The translations under genes were made by a program, and so were the position numbers. Below, in pieces: positions 1 to 10,177 of a DNA stretch of 64,000 bases. The stretch is from Macrocybe gigantea (taxonomy: Eukaryota; Basidiomycota; Agaricomycetes; Agaricales; Callistosporiaceae): positions 62,001 to 126,000 of the forward strand of contig SJRY01000276.1 of the NCBI GenBank assembly GCA_011319805.1, in the 5' to 3' direction. The first letter of the stretch is position 1. Each line of letters opens with the position of its first letter. Below the pieces are notes generated by a model that had not been told where the DNA came from, did not search any database, and saw only the letters and a program-made list of their open reading frames with translations.

Positions 1-69
1 ACTCGTGAGTCGCCAAGGCCTCTCTCGCTATCGCCCATTTACTGTTCACATCCCCTCCCTCTCTAAAAC

Positions 70-3000
70 ATGAACCCTACTCCCAAACGCGGCTCTATCG
101 CATTCTTGCTAAACTCGAGCGATCCCATCAAGGACTCCCAACAATGTCATCCAGGCCCCACTACACCCTCGAAAATGGCCGCTGACAATGATTTTGATAA
201 GCTACGCACAGACATCAATGTTCGTGGGCCCATTGCTATTTTATTGCTCACTAATGATTGAACTCGCTATTTTCAAGGTACCGCTGAACAAGCTGTATGT
301 CAATGCAACACAGACAGCAGAGCTTACGAATCTCTATGGCACCGGCTTGGAATTGACGCGACATGTCTTCGACAGCGATGCTGAAAGCCAGTCTCGTGCG
401 ACAGCTCTCCTCAAGGAACATGGCCTTGATGTCCTTACACGTCAACAATTGGAGAACAAGTGGAACATCAGCTGGAGTTGTGGTTGGGCCAGGGGTGATG
501 ATACTATTTCTCGTGTCTTAGTTCAATGGTATACAAAAACTGCTTTGTGACCAACGAGGTCGTTTCATCTGAATTTCGGTCGAAGCGTCTGTGGATACGA
601 TACGGCTGCCCGACAAAAAGCTTATGCTGCGAAGCAAGCCAATGGCAAGCAAAGCAAAGTCTGGAATCGTCGAGCGCCATATGATTTCCATGAATGCCTT
701 GCACATGCAGACATTACTTATTCAAAAAGCACGAACGAAATCCAAAGGATTGTCGGATACCTCAAACACGTTGATGCCTGTTCTGCTGCACCTATGACAC
801 GTCTCCCTGCCATTCCACTCCACCCACATGTTGCTGAAATTGCTGTCGAACAGTTGCTTACTGGAGCAAGGTATGTTACTCGTCCCATAATATGTGTGCT
901 CAGAACCTACATTAACCTTTGGACATCTAGCATAACCACTGTTCAGATGAAGAATTCCGAGATGATTTCCATTGGAGGATATCGAGACCAGTTCCAGTTT
1001 GACCCTTCGACCTCGAATCACCGCTATGAACTTTTGCCCACTGATTTTACGGCTCTCTACCGCAAGTACAACAGACGAATTGGAATCGACATTTCCCTAG
1101 CGCCCGAATACAACTTGGATAACTGGTTGAATCCCCTTCACATGCATTTTAAACCAGATCTCTATCAGGCCGTTTTCCTGTATTGCCGCCGAGCTGATCA
1201 AAATGAGCGGTTGAAAGTATGCATTTCAACGCCTGATATGGATGCAGCGGCATGGGCGTACGGATCTCAAAATCAGATTATCCTGGACGGCACATTTGGT
1301 GTCTGTACTACTCGACTTCTTTTGTTCATTGCCATGGGTGTTGATGCCCAAGGACATGGAGTGCCGCTTGCTCTCTTTCTTTTTCAGCACCAACAGGAAG
1401 CAGAGCGACACACGCAGGATACAACACGGAAATCCTGACCGAACTCTTGCTAAAATGGAGGCAACACTTGGATAAACAAGGACATGGCATGTTTGAACCG
1501 GCAGTGGCGATCACAGATACTGATACGAAGGAGCGAGGCGCACTTGTGAACGTTTGGCCGAAAATAATTTTATTGCTGTGTAAGTTTCATGTTCGGCAAT
1601 GTTGGACAAATAGGCGTCGAAAGCTTCTGTCATCGAAGGAAAAAAGCCAGTCGTTTTGGAGCGAGCATGTATTGAGTCGGCTGCATACCCTCGAAAACAG
1701 GCATGCTTTCAATCTTTCAGTAAAAGAAAAAGCTGAATTGTATACAGGCTCCTCGAGACGCTGGAACATTCTGACGCACAAGCTCTCATACTAGCAGAGC
1801 AAAAGGTCCTTGAGGAGCTGATACACAGCAAAACAGACACATTGCTTCGGAAGTATGCAACAGCAGGCCTTGCATACCTCGAATATATGAGAACAACATG
1901 GTTGGATCCTTCCATCTGGGCATCGTGGTCACAATTTGGTCGTCAACGTGCTGCTGATCAATTGAAAAAGCCTATCAGTGGTGTCATTCCGACCACAAAC
2001 CATCTCGAATCATTCAACTGTGTTCTGAAGCGGAAATATATACCTCAATGGCAGCGCTCAGGCAGCCGCCTACGATTCGACGTCCTTATACATCACCTAG
2101 TCCTCAAGATTATTCCAGAGCTATTCGCACGGCGTCGTATCCGGAATGAATATGATCTCTGGATCAACGAGCGCTTCAAAAATGTCTCAGGTGGTCAAAA
2201 TCTACGTTCATTGCTGTTACGTTCTACCGAAGAAGAAAAAGCCAGCGCCCAGATAACCTGGTATCCGGAGGACACTATTCGCGAGCATAAAGCTAAAGCC
2301 ATTCTGAGCAAGAATCGACTTGTAATTTGTGCGTCGCTTCGCCCTTACGAGATATGGGCATCGTGTGCTGCTACATCAGCCAACATTGATGACCCCGCAC
2401 ACCTTCGATATTGGCTAACTATCCACCCTTCTGGACCTGCTACATGTACATGCAAGGACTGGTGTGATCGAGGAGCCGCTTGCAAGCACCTCCGTGCATT
2501 GCGAATGTTGGTTATCCAGTCGGTTGCAGTTGGGAAACTGAAATCTCATCTCAAATTTCATTTTCCAATGACATCTGCCGAGGCAACCACAATCATGCAA
2601 CGTTTGAAAGCTTGGTACAGTTTTTACTTTCCACTTGCTGTCACGGTTACTCCGAGAAAAAATCCAGACCAAGCCGCTTCTGGATTAGTGCTTACAGGGC
2701 TCTCAGCAAACCCTCCTTCGTCTATGACCACACATCTCCCATCATCGACTGCACCTGTACACCTTGATCCTCCTTGTGAAGGGATCATTGGTGTTGCCGA
2801 AAGCCTCAACAATGACATGGCATTCCAAAATCTCGTTGGCGAAAAAACTACTCTTGTTTTAAATGATGACACCAATCATGACGAGGACACAAGCGACGAA
2901 TCGGAGCTGGACTACGCTGGTAACACAATAGTTGAGGACTTGAGGAATGAGCATGGCATTCATCAGGCATGCTATATCTTCAGTCAAATTGTTGACTTAC

Positions 3001-3386
3001 TCATCGCACTCCTATGCTATCAGGAAAACCAGAGGGCCATTGGCCTACAGGTCTATCAACGACTTGTTCAAGACATTAACAAAGTTCTTCCTTCACTTCA
3101 TGGCATCTCGACGCTCCTCCATGACCTGCAAGTCAGTCCAGAATCTGCAACAAACAACACTACTACTGCATCCGATCGCATTCTCAATGATTTCCGGAAT
3201 GTAATCCAATCACTCCATTCCCAAATCCAGGATTCCTTATGCACCAATGCATCGGGAACCACTGCTACGAACACTATGCCGCGAATTCTGGTTGCCAATT
3301 ATCACGGCACGTCACACCAACAGGAGCTTCTTCCACCATCACCTGAGCCAAAACAAAAACGGAGAAAGTCATATGGCGTGCTCTAG
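70..3386 (+). pseudogene. Mutator-like (MULE) transposase with SWIM zinc finger, frameshifted
   Basis: This is the transposase of a Mutator-like DNA element, which cuts and reinserts its own element. Four 5' exons join in phase: 70-219, 278-528, 586-870 and from 931, with introns of 57-60 bp. A MULE/DDE-type core starts near 1285 (LDGTFGVCTTRLLLFIAMG) and continues through AITDTDTKERG and the CKFHVRQCW motif near 1580. A SWIM zinc finger (CTCKDWCDRGAACKH) lies at about 2447-2492. The C-terminal 250 residues are low-complexity. The frame breaks twice. Near 1381-1386 a T5 run appears one base short, because FLF in one frame is followed by SAPTG in the next. A second shift lies at about 1700-1745. 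The terminal inverted repeats were not found; the left one may lie outside the window. It may be a decayed copy, but this assembly has similar shifts in live genes, so it could be intact. Confidence 0.8.
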
Positions 3387-3431
3387 GAGGCGGACACTAT
3401 TTTCGATCACATTTTGTACTAGACAGCCTAT

Positions 3432-4688
3432 CTAGTAAACTTCGCAGCCATGCTTCTTGTAATACCTTGCTGTCATAATGTGGTTGCAGGTTCGGCAGAG
3501 ACGAAACATCATCCAGAATTCACCTGCTGGTATACCTTCCAGACTGTCAAGATCCAGGTATACATCTAAAAACTCCTTCGTAGGCTCCAACAGTGTCAAT
3601 TCACCTCCCTCATGTTTAACGGAACCAGGCTGGAGTGCGACCGCAGCTGGATACAGTGGCGAGTCAAAGGCAGGCAGGTCCAAAGTAACTAGAGTGGCTT
3701 TGTCAATCAATGACTTTGCATAGCTTTGCATAGAAATGAGTAACTTACCGCTGGGCAAAATTCGCGGAGGCAGAGGAGGTGGCGAAATCACATTCAGCCT
3801 TCTCGCCTTTGTGCGCTTGGTCACGGTCGATCCTGATACGCCCATCGCTGCTTGATGTTCACGGGGAGAGGGTGACAATGCATAATCGGACCCGAATATG
3901 CCAGATGCTGCCGTGATCATGGGTGTGCTCCTGAGCTTTCGGCGAGCTCGTTTAGGACGCAAACTTGGTGATGGTAAAATAAAGCCTGGGTCGATAGATT
4001 CATGAAAAGAAGAGAAAAACAGATGGTGACCAACGTACCATTAAGAAGGTCCTCTGCCTCACTGTCGAACGCATCAGCCTTTTTGGAGTTGACGAACTGG
4101 GTGGGACTGCGGGCAAAATTGAATACGAGGAACTAGATAACATGACATGACACACCTGGAAGGCGTTTCTGATAAGGTTTCGATACAACAGTGGCATCAG
4201 CATTGAGGTAGACCTCCGTGAAATTCACTGAGGGTGGTGTGAGTGAGGATATGAAGAAAATCGAAGAAAACTCTCACCGAAGTATGAACAGTCTTCCTTT
4301 TGAGCACAGCGCGCAACAAAATGACCACTGTTGCGGCCAGTTCCACTGACCTTATAGGTTTTCACTTCGGCATCATGAAAACATCGCAGCGTCTCGAACT
4401 CGTGGGTTTTGTGGTAGCTCCAGACAAATTTCGGCTCCAAAAGCTCACCGTTCTGGAGGAGAGGACTGGAGAAGTCCGTCAATGATTTGAACGCACAGAA
4501 TATTTCGAGCACACATACTAAGGAACTTCACGAAGAGATGATGGGTCTCTGGGATCAAATGTTGTTATGTTTGACGACCCATTTTGGAGGCGCTTCAGTG
4601 CACGGAAGAGAGGTGTGCCGGGTGAAGCTGAGGGAGAGCTGGCAGGAGGCTTGAGGGGTGAGGATTTTGGGGGCGAAAAATCAGCCAT
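3432..4688 (-). CDS. GRF-type zinc-finger protein, function unknown
   Basis: Five or six exons can be joined: 4519-4688, 4278-4465, 4227 to about 4152, 4039-4106, 3749-3985 and 3432-3688. Introns are 50-60 bp, and the last one (3689-3748) keeps the frame. The start is the ATG at 4688, giving MADFSPPKSSP. Exon 2 encodes a Cys/His cluster spaced like a GRF zinc finger (CFHDAEVKTYKV, then GRNSGHFVARC and DCSYF). GRF fingers bind single-stranded nucleic acid in known families. The C-terminus has a second small cluster (CRTCNHIM, then HGC). The middle is basic and Ser/Pro-rich. The donor of the third intron is uncertain; the best frame needs a weak GTCATG site. The stop lies 46 bp from the transposase stop on the other strand, so it could be cargo of that element or simply its neighbour. 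Confidence 0.55.
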
Positions 4689-5197
4689 TCGATTTGCAGA
4701 AGCTGGCAATGCTACTCACTTATGTGAGGAGAGACACGCTCAAAAAGTACACATTGGTTGCTGTCGTGTCAATCAACTGTAGCCTCTATGTCTTCAATGG
4801 ATTCACCTCCAATATTGACAGGTGTAAGTGCCATGGACCAACTACAGACAGAAACATGTAATTATGGGGCACGTAGACAGAAAAAGGAAAGCACCGATTG
4901 GAATCGTGATCAAGATGCTGTCGAAGTCAATGACGACGAGAGAAGTGGGTTGTTGACAAGTCCTGTCAAGGGGGAAGGCGGAGGGGCTTACATCAGGTGG
5001 TTCGAGTCACGTCACTCTTTGGGCCAACTGGCTGCTCCTTGACAATAGGGAGGTTGTTTTGTTGTGTTTGTATTTCCACAGCACCATTGTTCTTGCGGCG
5101 AGTATAAGTTTTGGTCGACGAAAAATGTCTGCTCCGGACCAGAGCCAGTCTCTGAAAATTCTCCAAATTTCTTCTTTCTTTACATTTACGATCTGAA
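4689..5197. other. Divergent intergenic region
   Basis: This 509-bp stretch separates two divergently transcribed genes and should hold both promoters. Only short ORFs without family resemblance occur here. No tRNA, repeat or terminal inverted repeat of the nearby transposon was recognised. Confidence 0.5.
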
Positions 5198-6972
5198 ATG
5201 TCGTACGCCTTTCTATCCAGACCACCGCCTTCGCAGAAGAAACAGCCGACGCAGCCGCTTCCTCCGACACCAGTCAAGAATTACATCGCTACCTGGGCAG
5301 CGCACGTTCAGCCTGGTTCTCCTACTCCGCGGTCTCCCTGTCCACGTCGACGCTCGTCTGTATCATCGCGCAGGCCGTCCAACTCGTCAATCATTCATTT
5401 TATCGATACCCAGTCCTCCCCAGTTGCACATCCTTCTGTAGAAAAGACGCCATCTATCGGCGAGTACGAGTTTGACTTGACGAACCTTGGATACACGTCG
5501 GTGTTTGTGCATTTGCCTAATACACCTTCGACGCCATCGCCGTTGTTACGCAAGTTTCAGCAGAAACGATTACAACAGCAGAAGCAAGCCGAAATTCCGT
5601 CAGTCGATCCGGACACATTCCCATCCCCCCTGCTGCAAGTCGTATGAAGCGATTTCGCTCGTTGTCTGTTCTTCGTTCGCGCTCAAAGGCATCCGTATCG
5701 TCCAATGCGCTCCCTCCATCTCCTACAAAATCCTTATCGGCTGCAGGAGTGCCCAAATCCAAATCCAAGTCGGCCAAGTCAAAGGCAAAGCCCAAGGGAT
5801 CGGATATTGCGAAGCGTAAAAAGGCGTTGTATGCCAAAGCCCTCGGCGCATCGGCGCGTCCACCTCCGCTTGCGAACGAGCTCTTGCTGAGGCAGTTTGT
5901 GGATGGCGGAAAGATGGACGAGCATATCCAACGGGTCATGGAGGACCAGGCGCTGGCAGCTGCTGGTTCTCATGCGACTAAAGCTTTTGGTGCTCTTGGG
6001 GTCGGCGATGTGTACCGAGATGGCAGAGGTGGGATTTGGTGGGATCGTGAGGAAGAGATGGAGTATGTCGGGCTCTTGGCTGGGGATGATGAAGAGGACG
6101 GGGACGAGAAGATGGACAGTTGGGTCACTTTCAGCGGTGAAGACAAGGATGCTACGGTCGCTCTGAACTCCCTTGCTGGCGTCAGTTCTGGACGAAGGGA
6201 CAGTGCGTCGTCGGCCCGTACGCAAGATTCAGACCTGGATCCCACAAACGTTGTCAGGTGTGCGGATGAGAATGGGATGTTGGGTATACCGCCATCGCCG
6301 CCAGTTCGTGCGACCACCTCGAAACCGCATGCAGTGCTCTCTGTTCCGTTCCGTCAGCGTCCAGTCCACCTCCGCAAGAATCCTGGTTTCATCCTTGATC
6401 TCGCCTCATTTTCGGTGCCCAGCGAGGCGGCTGCTCCTCATTCACCTCATTCACCGCTTTCGCCAAATGTCCTTCTCATCTCCATGCCACCCTCTACGCC
6501 TGTCACTCCATGCCGATACTCACCTCGTACGCCTCATCCGACCACACCACCGCCCTTTACTGCAACAGGTCCGAAGCGGACTTGTAGACGTGTTTCACCG
6601 GTCAAGTCGACCTTTTCGGCAGATGCTAATCATGCGCGGAGGGCTACAGCTTCGATGAGCAGGCGAAGGAGTCTGAGCTACAAGAGGAGACGGCCTGCGC
6701 CGTTAGATCTGGGATCGTCATCCTCCCTTTCTTCTTCCATCGAACGTATCATTCCCGTCGCCGTGGATGTAGAGATACAGAGAGAAGAGATTGTCCGCAA
6801 AGGGAGGGTGGACTTTCACGAGTCGTCCTTTGCTCCTGCGTCTATTCCCTGTCAGCAGCACCCATCGCTTGCCGTCCCAGAGCTTGGTGTTCTGCAGGAG
6901 AGCGGAAAGTTGATGAAGAAGAAACCATCGAGGTTATTTGCTGTCGCGAAGCTGTTTGGTGCGAGGGAATGA
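5198..6972 (+). CDS. Ser/Pro-rich fungal protein, unknown role (frameshifted in assembly)
   Basis: Two overlapping frames appear to be one gene. The first (5198-5647) begins MSYAFLSRPPPSQKK and contains NYIATWAAHVQPGSPTPR and EFDLTNLGYTSVFVHLP. The second (from 5644) contains MKRFRSLSVLRSRSKAS, a basic region, the acidic GDVYRDGRGGIWWDREEEME and a long Ser/Pro tail. This order resembles a basidiomycete family of unannotated proteins that I recall as a single ORF. The switch coincides with a C6 run at 5625-5630, so one missing C would join them. No enzyme motif, signal peptide or membrane segment is visible; the protein looks largely disordered. The function is unknown. Two genuinely separate proteins would be the alternative, but the ATGA overlap is then coincidental. 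Confidence 0.6.
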
Positions 6973-9017
6973 AGAACAAAGGGCTGCCAGCCCTTTTCAT
7001 CCGAGTTTGGAAACAGGAAAACGAGGCGAACAACACGAAAATTCGTCAAATGACATTCACGATTCCCTTGACATTTCACGGTATTTCACTCTCTTACTGT
7101 GTACAGGTATATCGGACCTTTTCGGGCACTGGTTGCTCCTCCAAAAGGATTGTTTAAAACTCTGTATCGAGTAATAATGTTTTTGTAGCTAACGACTGTA
7201 CCATGTAGCCATAGTAATCTGCTATGTGTCTTTATGTGAAACTGCCGTGAGTCATCTACTTAGAAATCGATGGCTTCAAACGATAAAGGGTCCTCTTGTT
7301 GGCACCGCCGTGACCCTCCTGCGTTTGTCGCTTCGCTTTTTTGTTCAATCTCGGATCAATCTCGATGGCATCCCGACCACTTGGTTGGAGAGTAACATCA
7401 TCAGGAAGAGGTTGTTTGCGGCGGACTTGGCTGGAGGCACAACTGCGCGCTTCCTGGATCAAGGTTTTATCCAGAAGTGCACCCTTCAAAACGTTGATGA
7501 GATCAGCGCAGCTAGCAACACTATGTGTACCGTCGCCGTCTATCATAGGACGAATCCCAGTCACGAGTTGAGGAAACAATGCAATCCACAAGTTCTTAAT
7601 GACTCCTTTGATGGGCTCGAAGTAGGGTGAGATATGACTGAGAACATCTATATCGAAATGGCCGAAACAATTGCTGTATTTCAGATCCCCGAGTGCTTTG
7701 CGATTTTTTGTCAAGAACCATCGGTTCAACACAGAAGGATGTGTCACGCTGTTCGGTCCATACAGCGGAGGGTCTCGCACATCGTTACGCGGTCCCTGGA
7801 GATGGTTGCAGACGAAGATGAGGACCGTAATCAGTGATTCCATGTCATGGACAACACGATGAGCTGTGGCATAGAGAAGTAATTCAGTTGCGATGAATGG
7901 AGGTGTAGCCTAGAGGAATAGTAGTAAGTAGATCAGTGGAAGACAAGTATAAATCAATCATACTGTGCAGACACTGGAATTGGGGTGGCTAGGAGTCTTG
8001 GCAGACTCGCTTTCATGAATCAGTTTGTCAGCATCGACTGTTTCATCCTCATCAGGCTCATTGTAGTCATCCACCAGATCATATTCATCATTGCAGTTGT
8101 TGCCTTGAGATCCTGACTGCATCATGTCTGACAGAGGCAGTGCCTGCACTTCTTCAGGCAGATCAATGAAGCCCCCATAGTCAAAGTTGATGATCAATCC
8201 CTCCCGACAGTGCAGTTCTTCTCGTAGTTTTTCGATCTCAGATAGCCCAAAGTGATCCATGAGCTTCTTACGGATTTGAGTTTGTTCGTCCGAATCCGGG
8301 CCTGGCTCCCTTAATGGTATATTTGTATATGAAATGTTACGGTGCACTCTTCCTTTGGTCTCGAGATAAAAATGGCTGTAGAAAGAAGGATGAGCAAAAT
8401 AAAAAAGAAATTGCCAATGAATCAATCATACCAATCAAGACATCCAAGAAAGCAACGAGTAATTCCCAAAGAGAGGTAAAGTCAGATATATGAACACCAG
8501 CTGGATAGGACACCAGGCAGTGCTTTTGTCAACATTCCATCTCATCTGCTGGTTTGACTGGATTGTTTCGGAGCTTGTCTGTGTCTCCAAGCATGCAATG
8601 ATCAAAGAGTTTTGGGCCGAAGGGGATGTCAAGTGTCCACAGGTATTCCAACTCGAACATGTGATCCTTCGGAATCCAACTGTCCTTCAATATACCCATT
8701 CTGCCATTTGGTAATTGCACCAGGAAGGCCTTCGCTGCGTGACCTACTAAAGTCTGGGATCGGAAGAGAGAGTGAATGACTTTATAAGGAGTATTATCGA
8801 CACATATCATGTCGATTTCCGCATCAAGTCCTGGAGCAATCTTGTCGTATGTAATCTGGAAGAGTTATCAGAGTGTGGGAGGAAAATAACAAGAGTTGTG
8901 GGGGATTGTTCTCATGTGGGAGTGGGAAAGGTGGAAACACAGTGCTAAATGACTCTCCAGTACTCTCGCCGAGTTCGCGACGAGTGATGGTTGTGTCCAC
9001 ACCAAGGTATTTATCAG

Positions 9018-9022
9018 GGAGA
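9018..9022. repeat. Target-site duplication, right copy in gene order
   Basis: GGAGA on the plus strand flanks the solo-LTR-like insertion, with its partner at 9370-9374. Five bases is the usual duplication length for LTR retrotransposons. Confidence 0.65.
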
Positions 9023-9369
9023 TATAAGAATTATGGGGAGATAACTAAACAAACGAGAGCTCAGTCTCGTTACAGATGACTGCAATATATTGGTTACCTA
9101 AACAAACGAGAGCTAACACGAAGCTAAGTAAACGACGAAATAAAAGGTATACGAAGAGCTCACCTCAGTCTCGTTACAGATGACTGAGGTGGGTATCTAC
9201 TCGATATCGACTTATAAGCAAAACGAAAGAAAGGGGTTCGTTGCACTACACGGCTCGCTCGGCCTCCTAAACTGCTGCTTGGTGAGTCCATACTCCTGTC
9301 TCATTGCCTATCCGACCGCTTGCAGTCGGACGACGTGCGCTGCACGTGCCGTCTCTACTCAATCCAACA
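9023..9369 (-). mobile_element. Solo-LTR-like insertion (Copia-type TGTTGGA end)
   Basis: This 347-bp insertion interrupts the FunK1 reading frame. Read on the minus strand it begins TGTTGGATTGAG, the typical start of Ty1/Copia LTRs, and ends ATTCTTATA, so the usual terminal CA is missing. It is flanked by identical 5-bp TCTCC copies (plus-strand GGAGA at 9018-9022 and 9370-9374). Removing it with one copy restores the frame FAF-LPDKYLGVD, which matches the kinase family. No internal retrotransposon genes are present, so it would be a solo LTR left by LTR-LTR recombination. It contains a 23-bp direct repeat (9060-9082 and 9164-9186) and a 16-bp one (9046-9061 and 9099-9114). A non-autonomous element of another class is possible. 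Confidence 0.7.
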
Positions 9370-9374
9370 GGAGA
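9370..9374. repeat. Target-site duplication, left copy in gene order
   Basis: GGAGA on the plus strand is identical to 9018-9022 and abuts the TGTTGG end of the insertion on the minus strand. Confidence 0.65.
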
Positions 9375-10177
9375 AAGGCAAATCCCATCACGAGCCGGAA
9401 AAAGGTCAAGGTCTGGTTGGTGGAATGCCAAGGCACTACGGCTGTCTCGATTACACCAGATTGGTCTGCTACAACAATGTGAAGACCTTCTGTAGTGATG
9501 CAGAGGGTAACGACGAAGTCCCTTGCAGGCTGGGCCCCAGTTAACAGATGCACCTTGACGCGAATCGATTCTGGCAGCTGTATAAGCAGGCTTTTTGCAG
9601 CAGTGTGTTCAACGAGCGTTTGAGCATCACGCCACAATACAGGTCCTTTCCGGGTACAGCCATCGATAAGACGGACAACCACGAGGTCGGGCTTCTGTTG
9701 GATTGTGCCATCCACCAGTCTCATGGCATGCAATGCTGTAAAATAGCGAAGAGGCGAGAGCGTGACAGTGTTTGTGGATTCGACGAAAGCCGCAATAGTG
9801 GAGATCATCCTATTGAGTTACGAGGCAGCCATGGCTTCATCCTGAAAATTCTCGAAGCCCATGACCCCGCCATAAGGTATGAATGATGAATGGAAATTTG
9901 CAACAAACTCATCGTTAATGGGAAAAGGGAAGGCGCTGTCTGGAAACAACACTGCGGCCAGGTTTTCACCCATCTGCGTAACACGACATCGAAGATCACT
10001 GAGATTGCTGTCGTCGTTGGGAAGGCAGCTGGATTGAATTCGAGCTTGGTCTGTAGCTGACATTTCGGAGGTTTGATCATGACTGGCTCGACCGGTCATA
10101 TTGTGCGATGGAACCTGTTTACACGTGTTGAATGAAAGGAGATAAACAAAACCGGTGCTCACGAATTTCGAGCGACG

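Larger units (their letters stand above)
7256..10099 (-). pseudogene. FunK1-type protein kinase pseudogene
   Basis: FunK1 kinases are a large agaricomycete-specific kinase family. Recognisable blocks run in order on the minus strand: an N-lobe with TLSPLRYFTALHAMRL and LLIQLPESIRV; YLGVDTTITRRELGES; GILKDSWIP; the catalytic loop HRNISYTNI; INFDYG; and ATPPFIATELL followed by VVHDMESL. Four defects are visible. A TAA interrupts the frame at 9818-9820, a TGA sits after DEMEC near 8529, a 347-bp insertion (9023-9369) splits FAFL from PDKYLG, and the catalytic Asp of HRD is Asn. The kinase is therefore very probably dead. The start used is MTGRASHDQ at 10099; MSATDQ at 10073 is an alternative. 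Its 5' end lies 78 bp from the divergent WAPL start, so the two may have shared a promoter. An intron (about 7912-7970) joins VCT to ATPPF in phase. Confidence 0.85.

Noticed and set aside
1381..1410. Intron ending at TTTTTCAG in the transposase instead of a frameshift
   Set aside because: The bases TCAGCACCAACAGG spell SAPTG in the next frame, continuing the expected protein directly, so the pyrimidine run is coding and one base appears to be missing.
4985..5020. tRNA-like box B (GGTTCGAGTC)
   Set aside because: No box A, anticodon arm or acceptor stem can be formed around it.
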